Of a stretch of DNA of 64,000 nt, positions 26,628 to 35,483 are shown piece after piece. The notes beneath the pieces are model-generated. The model was given only the letters and a program-made list of their open reading frames with translations, was not told the origin of the DNA and searched no databases. The translations under genes and the position numbers were made by a program. The stretch lies in NCBI GenBank assembly GCA_002381185.1, contig DFOA01000033.1:1-64000 (forward strand), read 5' to 3'. The stretch is from Firmicutes bacterium UBA3553 (GTDB taxonomy: Bacteria; Bacillota; Clostridia; Tissierellales; Sedimentibacteraceae). The stretch's first letter is position 1, and each line of letters opens with the position of its first letter.

Positions 26628-27914
26628 TTGAGATTAGAATTAGGAAAAATTAAAATTAAGGATGTCCAGTTCGGCGAAAGAACTGAAGTCGTAAAAGGAA
26701 CGCTTTATGTTAATAAAGACGAAATAATAAAGCTTGTACTTGAAGACGATAGACTCATATCAGTTAATGTCGAATTAGCTAGACCGGGAGAATCAATCCG
26801 CATAGCTCCTGTAAAGGATGTTATTGAACCAAGGGTTAAGGTCTCAGGAAGCGGTGGAATATTCCCGGGAACAATCAACAAGGTTAAACAGGTCGGAAGT
26901 GGAAGAACACATGCATTAGTAGGATCAGCGGTTATAACGTGCGGCAGAATAGTAGGATTCCAAGAAGGGCTTATTGATATGTCCGGTCCTGCGGCAAAAT
27001 ACACTCCGTTTTCCGAAACAAACAATATATGTGTTGTTATTGAGCCCGTGGAAGGAATTGAAACTCATGATTATGAGGCAGCAGGGAGAATAGCGGGCTT
27101 AAAGGTTGCGGCTTATATAGGTGAAGCAGGAAGAAACATTGAACCTGATGAAGTTGTGGTATATGAAACCAAGCCTATATTAGAACAAGTAAATGAATAT
27201 TCCGATCTTCCAAAGATAGGATATGTACACATGCTTCAATCACAAGGATTGCTGCATGACACATTCTATTACGGTGTAGATGCTAAGGTTATGGTTCCTA
27301 CATTCATGTATCCGACAGAAATTATGGATGGAGCCATTGTAAGCGGAAACTGTGTTGCACCCTGCGACAAGGTTACAACTTTTCATCACCTGAATAATCC
27401 TGTAATAGAAGATTTGTACAAAAGGCACGGCAAGGATTTAAATTTCATCGGTGTAATACTTACAAACGAAAATGTATTTTTGGCGGATAAGGAAAGATCA
27501 TCTGACATGACTGCAAAATTATGTGAATTTTTAGGGCTTGATGGCGTATTAATAACTGAAGAAGGCTATGGAAATCCTGATACAGATTTAATGATGAATT
27601 GCAAAAAAGTCAGCCAGAAAGGTGTAAAGGTAGTTCTTATTACTGATGAATTTCCCGGCAGAGACGGGAAGTCTCAATCGTTGGCAGATGCTGTTGAAGA
27701 AGGAGATGCTTTAGTGTCTTGCGGAAACGGAAATGTAATTATTAACTTCCCTCCAATGGAAAAGGTTATAGGCACCCTAGATTTCATTGAAACCATGATA
27801 GGCGGATATGAAGGAAGTTTAAAACCGGATGGAAGTATAGAAGCAGAGCTGCAAATTGTAATAGCATCAACAATTGCCAACGGATATAACAAGCTTGCGG
27901 CCAGAGGATATTAG
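26628..27914 (+). CDS. Glycine/sarcosine/betaine reductase component B, GrdE/GrdG/GrdI-type proprotein
   Basis: This 428-residue proprotein belongs to the component that binds the substrate amine. The family is autocatalytically cleaved before a cysteine, which becomes a pyruvoyl group that forms a Schiff base with the substrate. The cysteine is Cys242 in 'IVSGNCVAPCDK', the same position I recall for the characterised GrdE. N-terminal 'LELGKIKIKDVQFG' and 'GPAAKYTPFSETNN' are family marks. The start is TTG after AAAGGAGG. It pairs with the selenoprotein gene 9 bp downstream. Glycine, sarcosine or betaine specificity cannot be told by eye. Confidence 0.9.
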   Translation: MRLELGKIKIKDVQFGERTEVVKGTLYVNKDEIIKLVLEDDRLISVNVELARPGESIRIAPVKDVIEPRVKVSGSGGIFPGTINKVKQVGSGRTHALVGSAVITCGRIVGFQEGLIDMSGPAAKYTPFSETNNICVVIEPVEGIETHDYEAAGRIAGLKVAAYIGEAGRNIEPDEVVVYETKPILEQVNEYSDLPKIGYVHMLQSQGLLHDTFYYGVDAKVMVPTFMYPTEIMDGAIVSGNCVAPCDKVTTFHHLNNPVIEDLYKRHGKDLNFIGVILTNENVFLADKERSSDMTAKLCEFLGLDGVLITEEGYGNPDTDLMMNCKKVSQKGVKVVLITDEFPGRDGKSQSLADAVEEGDALVSCGNGNVIINFPPMEKVIGTLDFIETMIGGYEGSLKPDGSIEAELQIVIASTIANGYNKLAARGY

Positions 27915-27923
27915 GAGGTTATT

Positions 27924-29234
27924 ATGGAAAAAATAAGAGTTGTTCATTATATAAATCAATTTTTTGCCCAAATAGGCGGTGAAGAAAAGGCCGATATTGA
28001 ACCGGTATTAATGGAAGGCATCGTTGGCCCCGGGCTTGCTCTGAAGTCAGGATTAGGAGATGATTATGAAGTAGTGGCAACCGTAATATGCGGTGACACA
28101 TACTTCGGAGGAAATATTGAAAAAGCTACAAAGACAATACTAGATATGATAAGGACATATAAACCGGATTTATTCGTTGCCGGTCCTGCTTTCAATGCAG
28201 GAAGATATGGTGTGGCATGCGGTGCTGTTGCAAAGGCAGTGGAAGAAGAATTTAATATTCCGGTTGTTACGGGAATGTACAAAGAAAACCCCGGCGCAGA
28301 CATGTTTAAAAAGGATTTATATATTATAGAAACAGCAAATTCAGCAGCCGACATGAGAAAAGCAATGCCTAAAATCTGCAGGCTGGCAAAAAAACTGGTA
28401 AATAAAGAAGAAATACTGTCACCTTCAGAGGAAGGTTATATAGAAAGAGGAATACGCGTTAATTATTTTAATGAAAGAAGAGGCTCAGAAAGAGCAATTG
28501 ATTTAATATTAAAAAAGGTTGCCGGAGAACCTTATGGAACTGAATATCCCATGCCTGTATTTGACAGAGTTCCGCCAAATCCTGCCGTAAAAGATATTTC
28601 GAAAATTAAGATTGCCGTGGTAACATCAGGAGGCATTGTGCCTCAAGGAAACCCGGACAGAATTGAGTCATCCAGCGCAACAAAGTATGGTGTTTACGAT
28701 ATTACAGGAATGGAAAGCATGACAAAAGATAAATTTATGACTGTTCACGGCGGATACGACAGAGCTTATGTATTGGAAAACCCTAATCTTGTAGTTCCTT
28801 TGGACGTATTGCGTGAAATGGAAAAGGAAGGAGTAATCGGAGAACTTGCGAATTATTTTGTTACCACAACCGGAACCGGAACCTCTGTAGGCAATGCCAA
28901 GGCCTTTGGAGAAGAGTTCAGCAAAAAATTAGTTGCTGACGGTGTAGAAGCAGTTATCCTAACATCAACCTGAGGTACCTGTACACGTTGCGGTGCAACG
29001 ATGGTAAAAGAAATAGAAAGAGCGGGAATACCCGTTGTTCATATGTGTACTGTAGTCCCTATATCACTGACTATAGGTGCTAACAGAATAATACCTGCTA
29101 TAGGAATTCCTTACCCGTTGGGCGATCCAAACCTGGGAGAGGAAAAGAGCAAAAAGCTAAGAAGAATCCTTGTGGAAAGAGCTTTAAAAGCATTGCAGAC
29201 AGAAGTAACTGAACAGACAGTTTTTGAAAAATAA
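27924..29234 (+). CDS. Component B selenoprotein, GrdB/GrdF/GrdH type (in-frame UGA = selenocysteine)
   Basis: This 436-residue selenoprotein is read through TGA at 28971-28973 as Sec350. After the UGA the frame continues 'GTCTRCGATMVKEIE', giving the GrdB-family U-x-x-C-x-x-C redox motif (Sec350, Cys353, Cys356), and ends at TAA 29232-29234. Component B attacks the substrate's C-N bond and passes a carboxymethyl group to the selenocysteine of GrdA. A stem-loop 12 nt after the UGA serves as the SECIS. An automatic caller would split this into two genes. GrdA, GrdC and GrdD are not in the window. Confidence 0.93.
28971..29005 (+). promoter_or_regulatory. UGA codon and bacterial SECIS hairpin (copy 1)
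   Basis: TGA at 28971 is followed, after 12 nt, by CGTTGC (28986-28991), loop GGT and GCAACG (28995-29000), a perfect 6-bp stem with G/U in the loop. SelB recognises hairpins of this type just 3' of the UGA. The same stem occurs in the second selenoprotein gene. Confidence 0.85.
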
Positions 29235-29241
29235 TATTTGC

Positions 29242-29282
29242 AATAGTCAATTGATGCTGATTTATTGTATCGATTGACTATT
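29242..29282. repeat. Intercistronic stem-loop
   Basis: AATAGTCAATTGAT (29242-29255) and ATCGATTGACTATT (29269-29282) pair over 14 positions with a single mismatch. There is no clean T tract. It lies between the selenoprotein and transporter genes and may partly terminate or protect the upstream message. Confidence 0.5.
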
Positions 29283-29327
29283 TCTTCAATGACTATTGTT
29301 AATTGAAAAACAAAACAGGAGGATATT

Positions 29328-30425
29328 ATGGTCAAAGATATGGTAAGTATAAAAAAGGTTATTTCTTTTGCAGGGGCATTTATTGCTTTCTTAATAGGGT
29401 CCGGATTTGCCACAGGTCAGGAAATAATGCAATACTTTTCTGCTTACGGATTTAAAGGCATAGCCGGAGGAATTGTTGTATTTTTGCTGTTTTTATATGT
29501 TGGAGTAAGTTTTATAACAACAGGGTATGAGCATAAATTTCCAAATGGAAGTGATATTTTTGAATATTATTGCGGCAAAAAAATCGGAAGATTTTATGAC
29601 TATTTTTCCATAGTATTTATTTACATGTCATTTTTCGTTATGATTGCAGGAGCAGGAGCTACCTTAAACCAACAATACGGATTATCGACTTCAATTGGGG
29701 GAATAGTCATGGCAGTGCTGGCAGCAGTCACGGTAGTGTTTGGGCTTGGAAAAATAGTCGATGTCATAGGTAAAATAGGTCCGGTAATAGTGGTTATGTC
29801 AATAGTATTAGGATTTTCAGCCATCTTTCAAAATATAGAAGGGCTGAAAAAGGCCAGTGAAATAATTCCTGAATTAAATTTAATGAAAGCATCTACCAAC
29901 TGGTTGTACGCGGCCGGCTCATATGTAGGGTTTTGCATGCTTTGGCTTGCTGCGTTCATGTCATCCATGGGGGCGAGCGCTAACAGTAAAAAAGAAGCGG
30001 CACTCGGAGCTGTATTTGGGGCAGCGGCATTTTCAGCCGCAGTTATAATTATATCACTGGGACTGATTGCAAATATTGAAAAAGTAGCAGGGTCGCAAAT
30101 ACCTTCATTAGTTATAGCTTCAGGTATTCACCCGTCAGTTGCTGTTGTTTATTCGTTAACAGTTATCGCAGGAATTTATACAACAGCAGTTCCGCTGCTA
30201 TGGACAGTATCTGCCAGAGTTGCCGATGAAAAAACAACCAAATTTAAGGTTGTTACTGCCGTACTTGCAGCAATAGGGGCAATTATCGGACTAAAGGTTC
30301 CATTTGACAGGCTTGTTAATATTGTATATGTGATAAATGGTTATGTGGGTATATTCTTGCTGGCAATTATGGTCATAAAGACTACCAAAAAAATATATGC
30401 TGCAAAGATGAAAACGATGCCGTAA
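29328..30425 (+). CDS. YkvI-like membrane transporter (APC/LIVCS-like fold)
   Basis: This 365-residue protein has about ten membrane segments. The N-terminal 'KVISFAGAFIAFLIGSGFATGQEIMQYFSAYG' region (GSGFATGQE near residue 24) is typical of the uncharacterised YkvI family, related to amino-acid/cation symporters. As the last gene behind grdX and the component B genes, it is the obvious candidate importer of that component's substrate amine. That link is inference from position. RBS ACAGGAGG precedes the ATG. Confidence 0.82.
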   Translation: MVKDMVSIKKVISFAGAFIAFLIGSGFATGQEIMQYFSAYGFKGIAGGIVVFLLFLYVGVSFITTGYEHKFPNGSDIFEYYCGKKIGRFYDYFSIVFIYMSFFVMIAGAGATLNQQYGLSTSIGGIVMAVLAAVTVVFGLGKIVDVIGKIGPVIVVMSIVLGFSAIFQNIEGLKKASEIIPELNLMKASTNWLYAAGSYVGFCMLWLAAFMSSMGASANSKKEAALGAVFGAAAFSAAVIIISLGLIANIEKVAGSQIPSLVIASGIHPSVAVVYSLTVIAGIYTTAVPLLWTVSARVADEKTTKFKVVTAVLAAIGAIIGLKVPFDRLVNIVYVINGYVGIFLLAIMVIKTTKKIYAAKMKTMP

Positions 30426-30430
30426 TTCAA

Positions 30431-30472
30431 ATAAGCAAATAAAAACTCCGAACAGAGTTTTTATTTGCTTAT
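30431..30472. terminator. Bidirectional terminator between convergent genes
   Basis: ATAAGCAAATAAAAACTC (30431-30448) and GAGTTTTTATTTGCTTAT (30455-30472) make a perfect 18-bp stem, followed by a T run. It overlaps the stop of the minus-strand regulator and resembles the terminator at 24551-24590. Confidence 0.88.
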
Positions 30473-31791
30473 TTTTTTAAATCATATTCATTTATTTTAT
30501 TAAACAGTTGCCTTGCGCTTATATTCAGTTTCCTTGCAGCTTCGGTTACATTTCCTCCGGTTTGTTCTAAAACCCATTTAAGATAGCTGGCTTCAGATTC
30601 CTTTTTATACTCTTTGAAGGTAATAATGCTTCTATAGCTTTCAGCTTTTGGAACGGTGATTTCTTTTCTTATGTTAAATAAAATTGGAATACCATCCTTT
30701 GTAATTCTGCCGTCTACTGAAAGCACAACCATCCTGTCAATAACAGTCTTAAGCTCCCTCAAATTTCCAGGGTAATCATAATTATATAAAAATTCTTTTG
30801 CTTCAGGATCAATTGAATTAATTGTTATACCATATTCTTTCTGGGATTTATTCAAAAAATAGTTAATTAAATCATATAAGTCCTCCTGGCGTTCTCTAAG
30901 GGGAGGAACATTAATTACAATTGAATTTATTCTGAAGAAAAAATCCTCTCTGTAGTTGCCTGCAATAACCTCCTTATATAAATCTTTGCTTGTTGATGAT
31001 ATAAGTTTGCAGTCAATCATTTTTTCTTTATCGCTTCCCAGCCTTGAAACTTTTTTTGTATCTAAAACCTTCAGAAGTTTTACCTGAGTGGCTTCGTTTA
31101 TATCTCCCACTTCATTTAAAAACAAAGTACCGTTGTTGGCAAGTTCAAACTTTCCTTCCATTTCACGGCCGAATAATTCAGCTTCAAGTGCTTCTTCTGT
31201 ATATGAACTGCAGTGAAGCCTTATAAACTTATTGGAGATTCTCGGACTGCACACATGAATATACTTAGCCAGTACTTCCTTTCCTGTCCCGGGTTCACCT
31301 ATTAAAAGGATGCTTAAATTCGTTTTTGCAACTTTTTCGCAGTGTGAAAGCACCTTCAGGTATTTTTCATTTTTGCTGATTAAATGATAATTATTTAATA
31401 AATCATCCTTAAGTTTAGATTTATTTATTTTGTCGTCATAGTGGGACAGTATTTTTAAAGGCAGCACTGCCAGTTCATTTTCCAAATCAATATAATCATG
31501 GGCACCTTGTCTAAATGCCATGCTTCCATCAGCATATGAAGGGTTTGTAGATACAATAATCAAATCAGTCTTCGGATATGCCTCAGTGAAATTCCTTATT
31601 GTAAAATTGTTATTAAAGGCACTGAAATCAGTTATTACATAATCAATACGTTCATTTAACAGTTTTTCTACCGCAGTGTCAAAATCCTCGCAGTTAATAA
31701 TATTGACAGATATTTTTGAAAGGACTTCTGATACGCTCTCTATATATAATTTATCTTTATTTATAATGATAACCGTTATTTCGTTTATGAT
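30469..31791 (-). CDS. Degenerate sigma-54-activator paralogue lacking the GAFTGA loop; apparent AUC start
   Basis: This 440-residue paralogue of the regulator at 24587-25951 aligns with it along its whole length if translation starts at ATC (31791-31789), six bases after an AAGGGG ribosome site. No ATG/GTG in that frame precedes residue 77, and starting there would remove most of the receiver-like domain. In the AAA+ domain the sigma-54-contact loop is deleted: 'LFGREMEGKFEL' (residues about 206-217) where the paralogue has 'GYEQGSFTGAVKSKQ'. The Walker B Asp is Asn226 ('LFLNEVGD'). Walker A 'GEPGTGKE' and the Fis-type HTH are kept. It could be a sigma-54-independent regulator or antagonist, or a decaying copy. 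Confidence 0.78.
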   Translation of the reverse strand: MINEITVIIINKDKLYIESVSEVLSKISVNIINCEDFDTAVEKLLNERIDYVITDFSAFNNNFTIRNFTEAYPKTDLIIVSTNPSYADGSMAFRQGAHDYIDLENELAVLPLKILSHYDDKINKSKLKDDLLNNYHLISKNEKYLKVLSHCEKVAKTNLSILLIGEPGTGKEVLAKYIHVCSPRISNKFIRLHCSSYTEEALEAELFGREMEGKFELANNGTLFLNEVGDINEATQVKLLKVLDTKKVSRLGSDKEKMIDCKLISSTSKDLYKEVIAGNYREDFFFRINSIVINVPPLRERQEDLYDLINYFLNKSQKEYGITINSIDPEAKEFLYNYDYPGNLRELKTVIDRMVVLSVDGRITKDGIPILFNIRKEITVPKAESYRSIITFKEYKKESEASYLKWVLEQTGGNVTEAARKLNISARQLFNKINEYDLKK

Positions 31792-32009
31792 AAAACACCC
31801 CTTGTATATTTTAGGTAATTTGATAAAAATTTAATAATGTTTTAAATCTTGATTATTATACATTTACTTTAAATTTTAGTCAAGACAATTGCTCTATATT
31901 CATAATATGTTAATAATAAATTTCTATATTAAAAACTTATTTCGATATTGTTGTTAAATCAATGAATTTAGGATATAATATTTCCAGTATATTTAAGTTA
32001 GGAGTAAAA

Positions 32010-32753
32010 ATGGAAAGAGAAAATAACAGATTAAACAATGAATTGAGACCTATTAAGATAACAAGAAATTATATAATGCACCCAGAGGGTTCGGTATTAA
32101 TAGAAGTTGGAAATACAAAGGTTATTTGTACAGCCATAGTTGAAGACAGAGTTCCTCCATTCTTAAAAGGAACAGGCAAGGGGTGGGTTTCAGCAGAATA
32201 TTCAATGATTCCGGGCTCAACTAAAACCAGAAAGTCAAGGGATATAAATAAACTGAAAATTGACGGCAGGTCACAGGAGATACAAAGACTTATAGGCAGA
32301 AGTCTCAGATCGGTGGTTGATTTAGAGGCTGTAGGTGAAAGAACAATCTGGATAGACTGTGACGTAATACAAGCCGACGGCGGAACAAGGACAGCCTCGA
32401 TAACAGGAGCTTTTGTTGCAATGGTTGATGCTTTTTACGGATTACTAAGAAGAAAGGTAATAGAAAAAATGCCTGTAAAGGCATTTGTGTCTGCCGTAAG
32501 CGTCGGAATGGCAGAAGGCGAAACAATTCTGGACCTGTGCTATGAAGAAGATTCAAGTGCTGATGTTGACATGAACATTGTTATGACAAACAAGGGAGAG
32601 TTTGTTGAAGTTCAGGGAACAGGTGAAGAAGCAACCTTTACATACAATGATTTAATGAACTTAATATCTTTTGCAGCAAAGGGGTGCCAGGAATTATATC
32701 AAATACAAAGGGATGCATTGGGAGAAGAAATCAGCGAGGAAATAGGGAAATGA
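32010..32753 (+). CDS. rph: Ribonuclease PH
   Basis: This protein of about 247 residues trims tRNA 3' ends by phosphorolysis. The family marks '[21 protein letters not shown]', '[19 protein letters not shown]' and '[19 protein letters not shown]' are complete. I chose the ATG after TTAGGAG at 32010, which gives the standard N-terminus '[13 protein letters not shown]'. The stop overlaps the start of the pyrophosphatase gene (ATGA). With the next two genes it forms a housekeeping block set between the two Grd modules. Confidence 0.95.
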   Translation: MERENNRLNNELRPIKITRNYIMHPEGSVLIEVGNTKVICTAIVEDRVPPFLKGTGKGWVSAEYSMIPGSTKTRKSRDINKLKIDGRSQEIQRLIGRSLRSVVDLEAVGERTIWIDCDVIQADGGTRTASITGAFVAMVDAFYGLLRRKVIEKMPVKAFVSAVSVGMAEGETILDLCYEEDSSADVDMNIVMTNKGEFVEVQGTGEEATFTYNDLMNLISFAAKGCQELYQIQRDALGEEISEEIGK

Positions 32754-33367
32754 TAAGAAAAGTAGTATTGTCCAGCGGCAATAAACATAAAATAAGCGAA
32801 ATAAAGGATATATTGAAAAATATGCCCTTCGAAGTTATATCTAAAGATGATTTGGGTTATGAAGATTTTGATGTGGTAGAAGACGGAGAAACCCTTGAAG
32901 CAAATGCCTTCAAAAAGGCCGGAGAGCTGCACAGACTTGTAAAAGGGATAGTCATAGCAGATGACACAGGATTATTTGTAGATGCCTTAAATGGAGATCC
33001 GGGAGTATATTCAGCGAGATATGCCGGAGAGACTGTATCATATAAAGAAAACAACAACCTGCTTTTAAAAAATTTAAAAGATGTACCAATGGAAAAAAGA
33101 ACTGCTTATTTTAAAACAGTAATAGCAGTTATTTTTGAAGACGGAAGCAAGATTACTGCTGAAGGAACCGTCTGCGGTAAAATTGCATTTGAGGAAAGAG
33201 GGCAAAACGGTTTTGGCTATGATCCGTTGTTTATAGTTGAAGATACAGGCAGGACATTTGCTGAAATGACCGATGAGGAAAAAAATAAAATAAGCCACAG
33301 GGCTAGAGCATTAATGAATTTAAAGGAGAAGCTGGAGGGCATAGGTGAAAATATTAGTAATAAGTGA
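32750..33367 (+). CDS. rdgB: XTP/dITP diphosphatase (HAM1/RdgB family)
   Basis: This 205-residue enzyme hydrolyses non-canonical purine triphosphates (dITP, XTP) to keep them out of DNA and RNA. It has '[14 protein letters not shown]' (the SxNxxK nucleotide motif), '[24 protein letters not shown]' and 'GFGYDPLF'. The ATG overlaps the rph stop, and the 3' end overlaps the next gene by 23 bases. The rph-rdgB-phosphodiesterase order is widespread in Firmicutes. Confidence 0.95.
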   Translation: MIRKVVLSSGNKHKISEIKDILKNMPFEVISKDDLGYEDFDVVEDGETLEANAFKKAGELHRLVKGIVIADDTGLFVDALNGDPGVYSARYAGETVSYKENNNLLLKNLKDVPMEKRTAYFKTVIAVIFEDGSKITAEGTVCGKIAFEERGQNGFGYDPLFIVEDTGRTFAEMTDEEKNKISHRARALMNLKEKLEGIGENISNK

Positions 33368-33827
33368 CAGCCACAATTATGTCCTTGACTCTCAGATAGA
33401 AAGAATCAAGGAACACGGAAACTTTGACATGTTGATTCATTGCGGCGATAAATACAAGGATGCAGAAAAGTTTGCAAATAAGCTTAAAATAAATTTAATT
33501 GCCAGGGTCCCCGGAAACTGCGACTTTATTTCAGATAAGCCTTTAATAATTGAGGAGGTCATTGAAGGAAAAAATCTTTTAATAACTCACGGCCATGTAC
33601 ATAATGTAAAAGAAGGTATTGAAAGATTAAAGGAATACGCAAAGGAAAGAAATGCAGATGCAGTTATATACGGACATACTCATTGTGCACAAAATGAAAT
33701 AATAGACAATATATTATTTTTTAATCCAGGTAGTACAATCATGCCAAAGTGCGGAACAGAAAGCTTCGGGATTTTGGAAATATCATCAGATAAAATTGAC
33801 AGCAGAGTAATATCATTAGAAGATTAA
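33345..33827 (+). CDS. YfcE/MJ0936-family metallophosphoesterase
   Basis: This 160-residue calcineurin-like phosphodiesterase has metal-binding motifs 'ISDSHNY' (DxH), 'IHCGDKYKD' (GD), 'PGNCD' (GNxD), 'THGHVHN' (GHxH) and 'YGHTHCA'. Members cleave model phosphodiesters; the natural substrate is uncertain. It is translationally coupled to rdgB through a 23-base overlap and has its own GGAGG. Confidence 0.9.
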   Translation: MKILVISDSHNYVLDSQIERIKEHGNFDMLIHCGDKYKDAEKFANKLKINLIARVPGNCDFISDKPLIIEEVIEGKNLLITHGHVHNVKEGIERLKEYAKERNADAVIYGHTHCAQNEIIDNILFFNPGSTIMPKCGTESFGILEISSDKIDSRVISLED

Positions 33828-33861
33828 GTATGTTGAAAAATAATAATACAGGGTGGTATGA

Positions 33862-35286
33862 ATGTTAAATTTTGAAGGCCTTAAAATTAACAGTTTAGAT
33901 TTTATTCTGATAGTAGATAAGGAATTTACAGTAGTATATAATACGCGATATGATAAGAGAGTAAATTTAAACTCTAATGCAATTGAAAGTAAAGAATACT
34001 TAAATAGAAATTTGTTTGAAATTTACCCATCCATAAAAAAAGATGCAAGTACATCATCTATTGTAAGGTGTATTACAACCGGACAAGTAGTAGTTAAAAA
34101 GTTTCAAAAATTTAAAGATTTTAACGGTAATTTATATTGCACTCATAATATAACAATTCCTCTGATTCGTAACGGGAAGATAATTGGAGCTGTTGAATTA
34201 GTTAAGGATATAAAAACTATTGAGAATTTAACTGATAATAATGATGAGATAAAATATGCAGAACAAGATGATTTCTTTGATAATTTTATAAACAATGCAA
34301 ACAAATCTACATTTGATTCAATTATCACCAGTGACAGTAAAATGTTAAAAGCTATTGAGCAAGCTAAGACAATGTCAAGAATGGAAAATCCAACTCTTAT
34401 TTATGGTGAAACCGGAACAGGAAAAGAAGTATTTGTACAAGCTATGATAAATTACAGCGGCATTCCCAGAGATAAGGTTGTAATACAAAATTGTGCTGCA
34501 TTACCTCAAAATTTAATAGAATCTATATTATTCGGAACATGTAAAGGTGCCTATACCGGAGCCGAAAACAGAAAGGGATTGTTTGATGAAGCAAATGGCG
34601 GATTATTATTTTTAGATGAACTTAATTCAATACCGTATGACGTTCAAGGTAAGCTGCTTAGAGTTTTACAAGATGGAAGCTTTAGACCTGTGGGATCAAA
34701 TATGCAGAAGAATGTTAATGTAAAGGTTATAGCTGCTATGAATGAGGATCCTTTAGAAGCAATTAAGAATCAGCATTTAAGAAAAGATTTGTTTTACAGA
34801 TTAAGCGGCGGAATGATATTCTTGCCCCCGCTGCGAGAACGGAAAGAGGATATACTGCTTTTTATTAATTATTATATAAAAGAATACAATGTTGTATATG
34901 GGAAAAAGGTTAAAGGTATTACAAAAATTTTAGAAAAATTTTTCTTAAGCTATTATTGGGAAGGTAATGTGAGAGAACTAAAGCACATAATAGAGTCAAT
35001 GGTGAGCTTATCAGATTGCGATATTTTAGAAGTTCAGCATTTGCCTGCTTATATGTATGATAGGATTTTCAATGAAGATATAACGAATAGTAATGCTTCT
35101 GCAGAGGATGAAAAAATATTTTTTAATTTTGAAAATTATAATTTAAAGAAAAACTTAGAAGAAAAAGAAAAAGAAATTATAACTGAAGTATTGAAAATTA
35201 CCAAAGGTAATAAGACAAAAGCAGGAGAAATTCTAGGTATTCCAAGGCAAACATTAAAATATAAGATGAATAAACTAAAAATTTAA
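33862..35286 (+). CDS. Sigma-54-dependent activator with PAS-like sensor (RocR-type)
   Basis: This 474-residue enhancer-binding protein has an N-terminal PAS-like domain (about 1-120, 'LDFILIVDKEFTVVYNTRYDKRV'). The AAA+ domain has Walker A 'GETGTGKE', contact loop 'GAYTGA' and Walker B 'LLFLDELNSIP', and a Fis-type helix-turn-helix ends in 'AGEILGIPRQTLKYKMNKL'. The architecture is that of RocR-like amino-acid catabolic activators. It is followed by palindromes and a sigma-54 promoter that drives Grd module 2, its probable target. RBS GGGTGG precedes the ATG. Confidence 0.92.
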   Translation: MLNFEGLKINSLDFILIVDKEFTVVYNTRYDKRVNLNSNAIESKEYLNRNLFEIYPSIKKDASTSSIVRCITTGQVVVKKFQKFKDFNGNLYCTHNITIPLIRNGKIIGAVELVKDIKTIENLTDNNDEIKYAEQDDFFDNFINNANKSTFDSIITSDSKMLKAIEQAKTMSRMENPTLIYGETGTGKEVFVQAMINYSGIPRDKVVIQNCAALPQNLIESILFGTCKGAYTGAENRKGLFDEANGGLLFLDELNSIPYDVQGKLLRVLQDGSFRPVGSNMQKNVNVKVIAAMNEDPLEAIKNQHLRKDLFYRLSGGMIFLPPLRERKEDILLFINYYIKEYNVVYGKKVKGITKILEKFFLSYYWEGNVRELKHIIESMVSLSDCDILEVQHLPAYMYDRIFNEDITNSNASAEDEKIFFNFENYNLKKNLEEKEKEIITEVLKITKGNKTKAGEILGIPRQTLKYKMNKLKI

Positions 35287-35299
35287 ACAGTAATTAAAC

Positions 35300-35334
35300 A
35301 GACAGTTTTTTGTCGCATGGACAAAAAGCTGTCT
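35300..35334. promoter_or_regulatory. 15-bp inverted repeat, candidate activator-binding site
   Basis: AGACAGTTTTTTGTC (35300-35314) and GACAAAAAGCTGTCT (35320-35334) are inverted repeats with one mismatch, separated by GCATG. No T run follows, so a terminator is unlikely. It lies about 85-115 bp before the -24 element. TTTGTC half-sites recur in the palindrome at 35344. Confidence 0.5.
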
Positions 35335-35343
35335 ATGAATTAA

Positions 35344-35373
35344 AATAGAACGACAAATATTTGTCGTTCTATT
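35344..35373. terminator. Perfect 30-bp palindrome with T tail (terminator and/or activator site)
   Basis: The 30 bases centred on AAATATTT are perfectly self-complementary, including ACGACAAA and TTTGTCGT arms, and are followed by T6. As RNA it would terminate the activator transcript. As DNA it shares GACAAA/TTTGTC half-sites with the repeat at 35300, so it may also bind the activator. Confidence 0.6.
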
Positions 35374-35415
35374 TTTTTAGGCTTTAACAGGCATTGAAAT
35401 TACATTGTGAAAATC

Positions 35416-35431
35416 TTGGCATTAAAATTGC
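35416..35431 (+). promoter_or_regulatory. Sigma-54 (-24/-12) promoter of Grd module 2
   Basis: TTGGCATTAAAATTGC has GG at 35418-35419 and GC at 35430-35431 in the exact register. It lies 53 bp upstream of the pyruvoyl proprotein start and downstream of the activator gene. Confidence 0.85.
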
Positions 35432-35483
35432 TATATATATTATTGTAATTGTTTTCGAAAAGATATTATATAAGGAGCCTAAA

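Noticed and set aside
28971..28973. TGA as a true stop giving a 349-residue protein
   Set aside because: The downstream frame continues with the GrdB-family C-x-x-C and C-terminus, and a SECIS-like hairpin follows. The same holds at 37817-37819.
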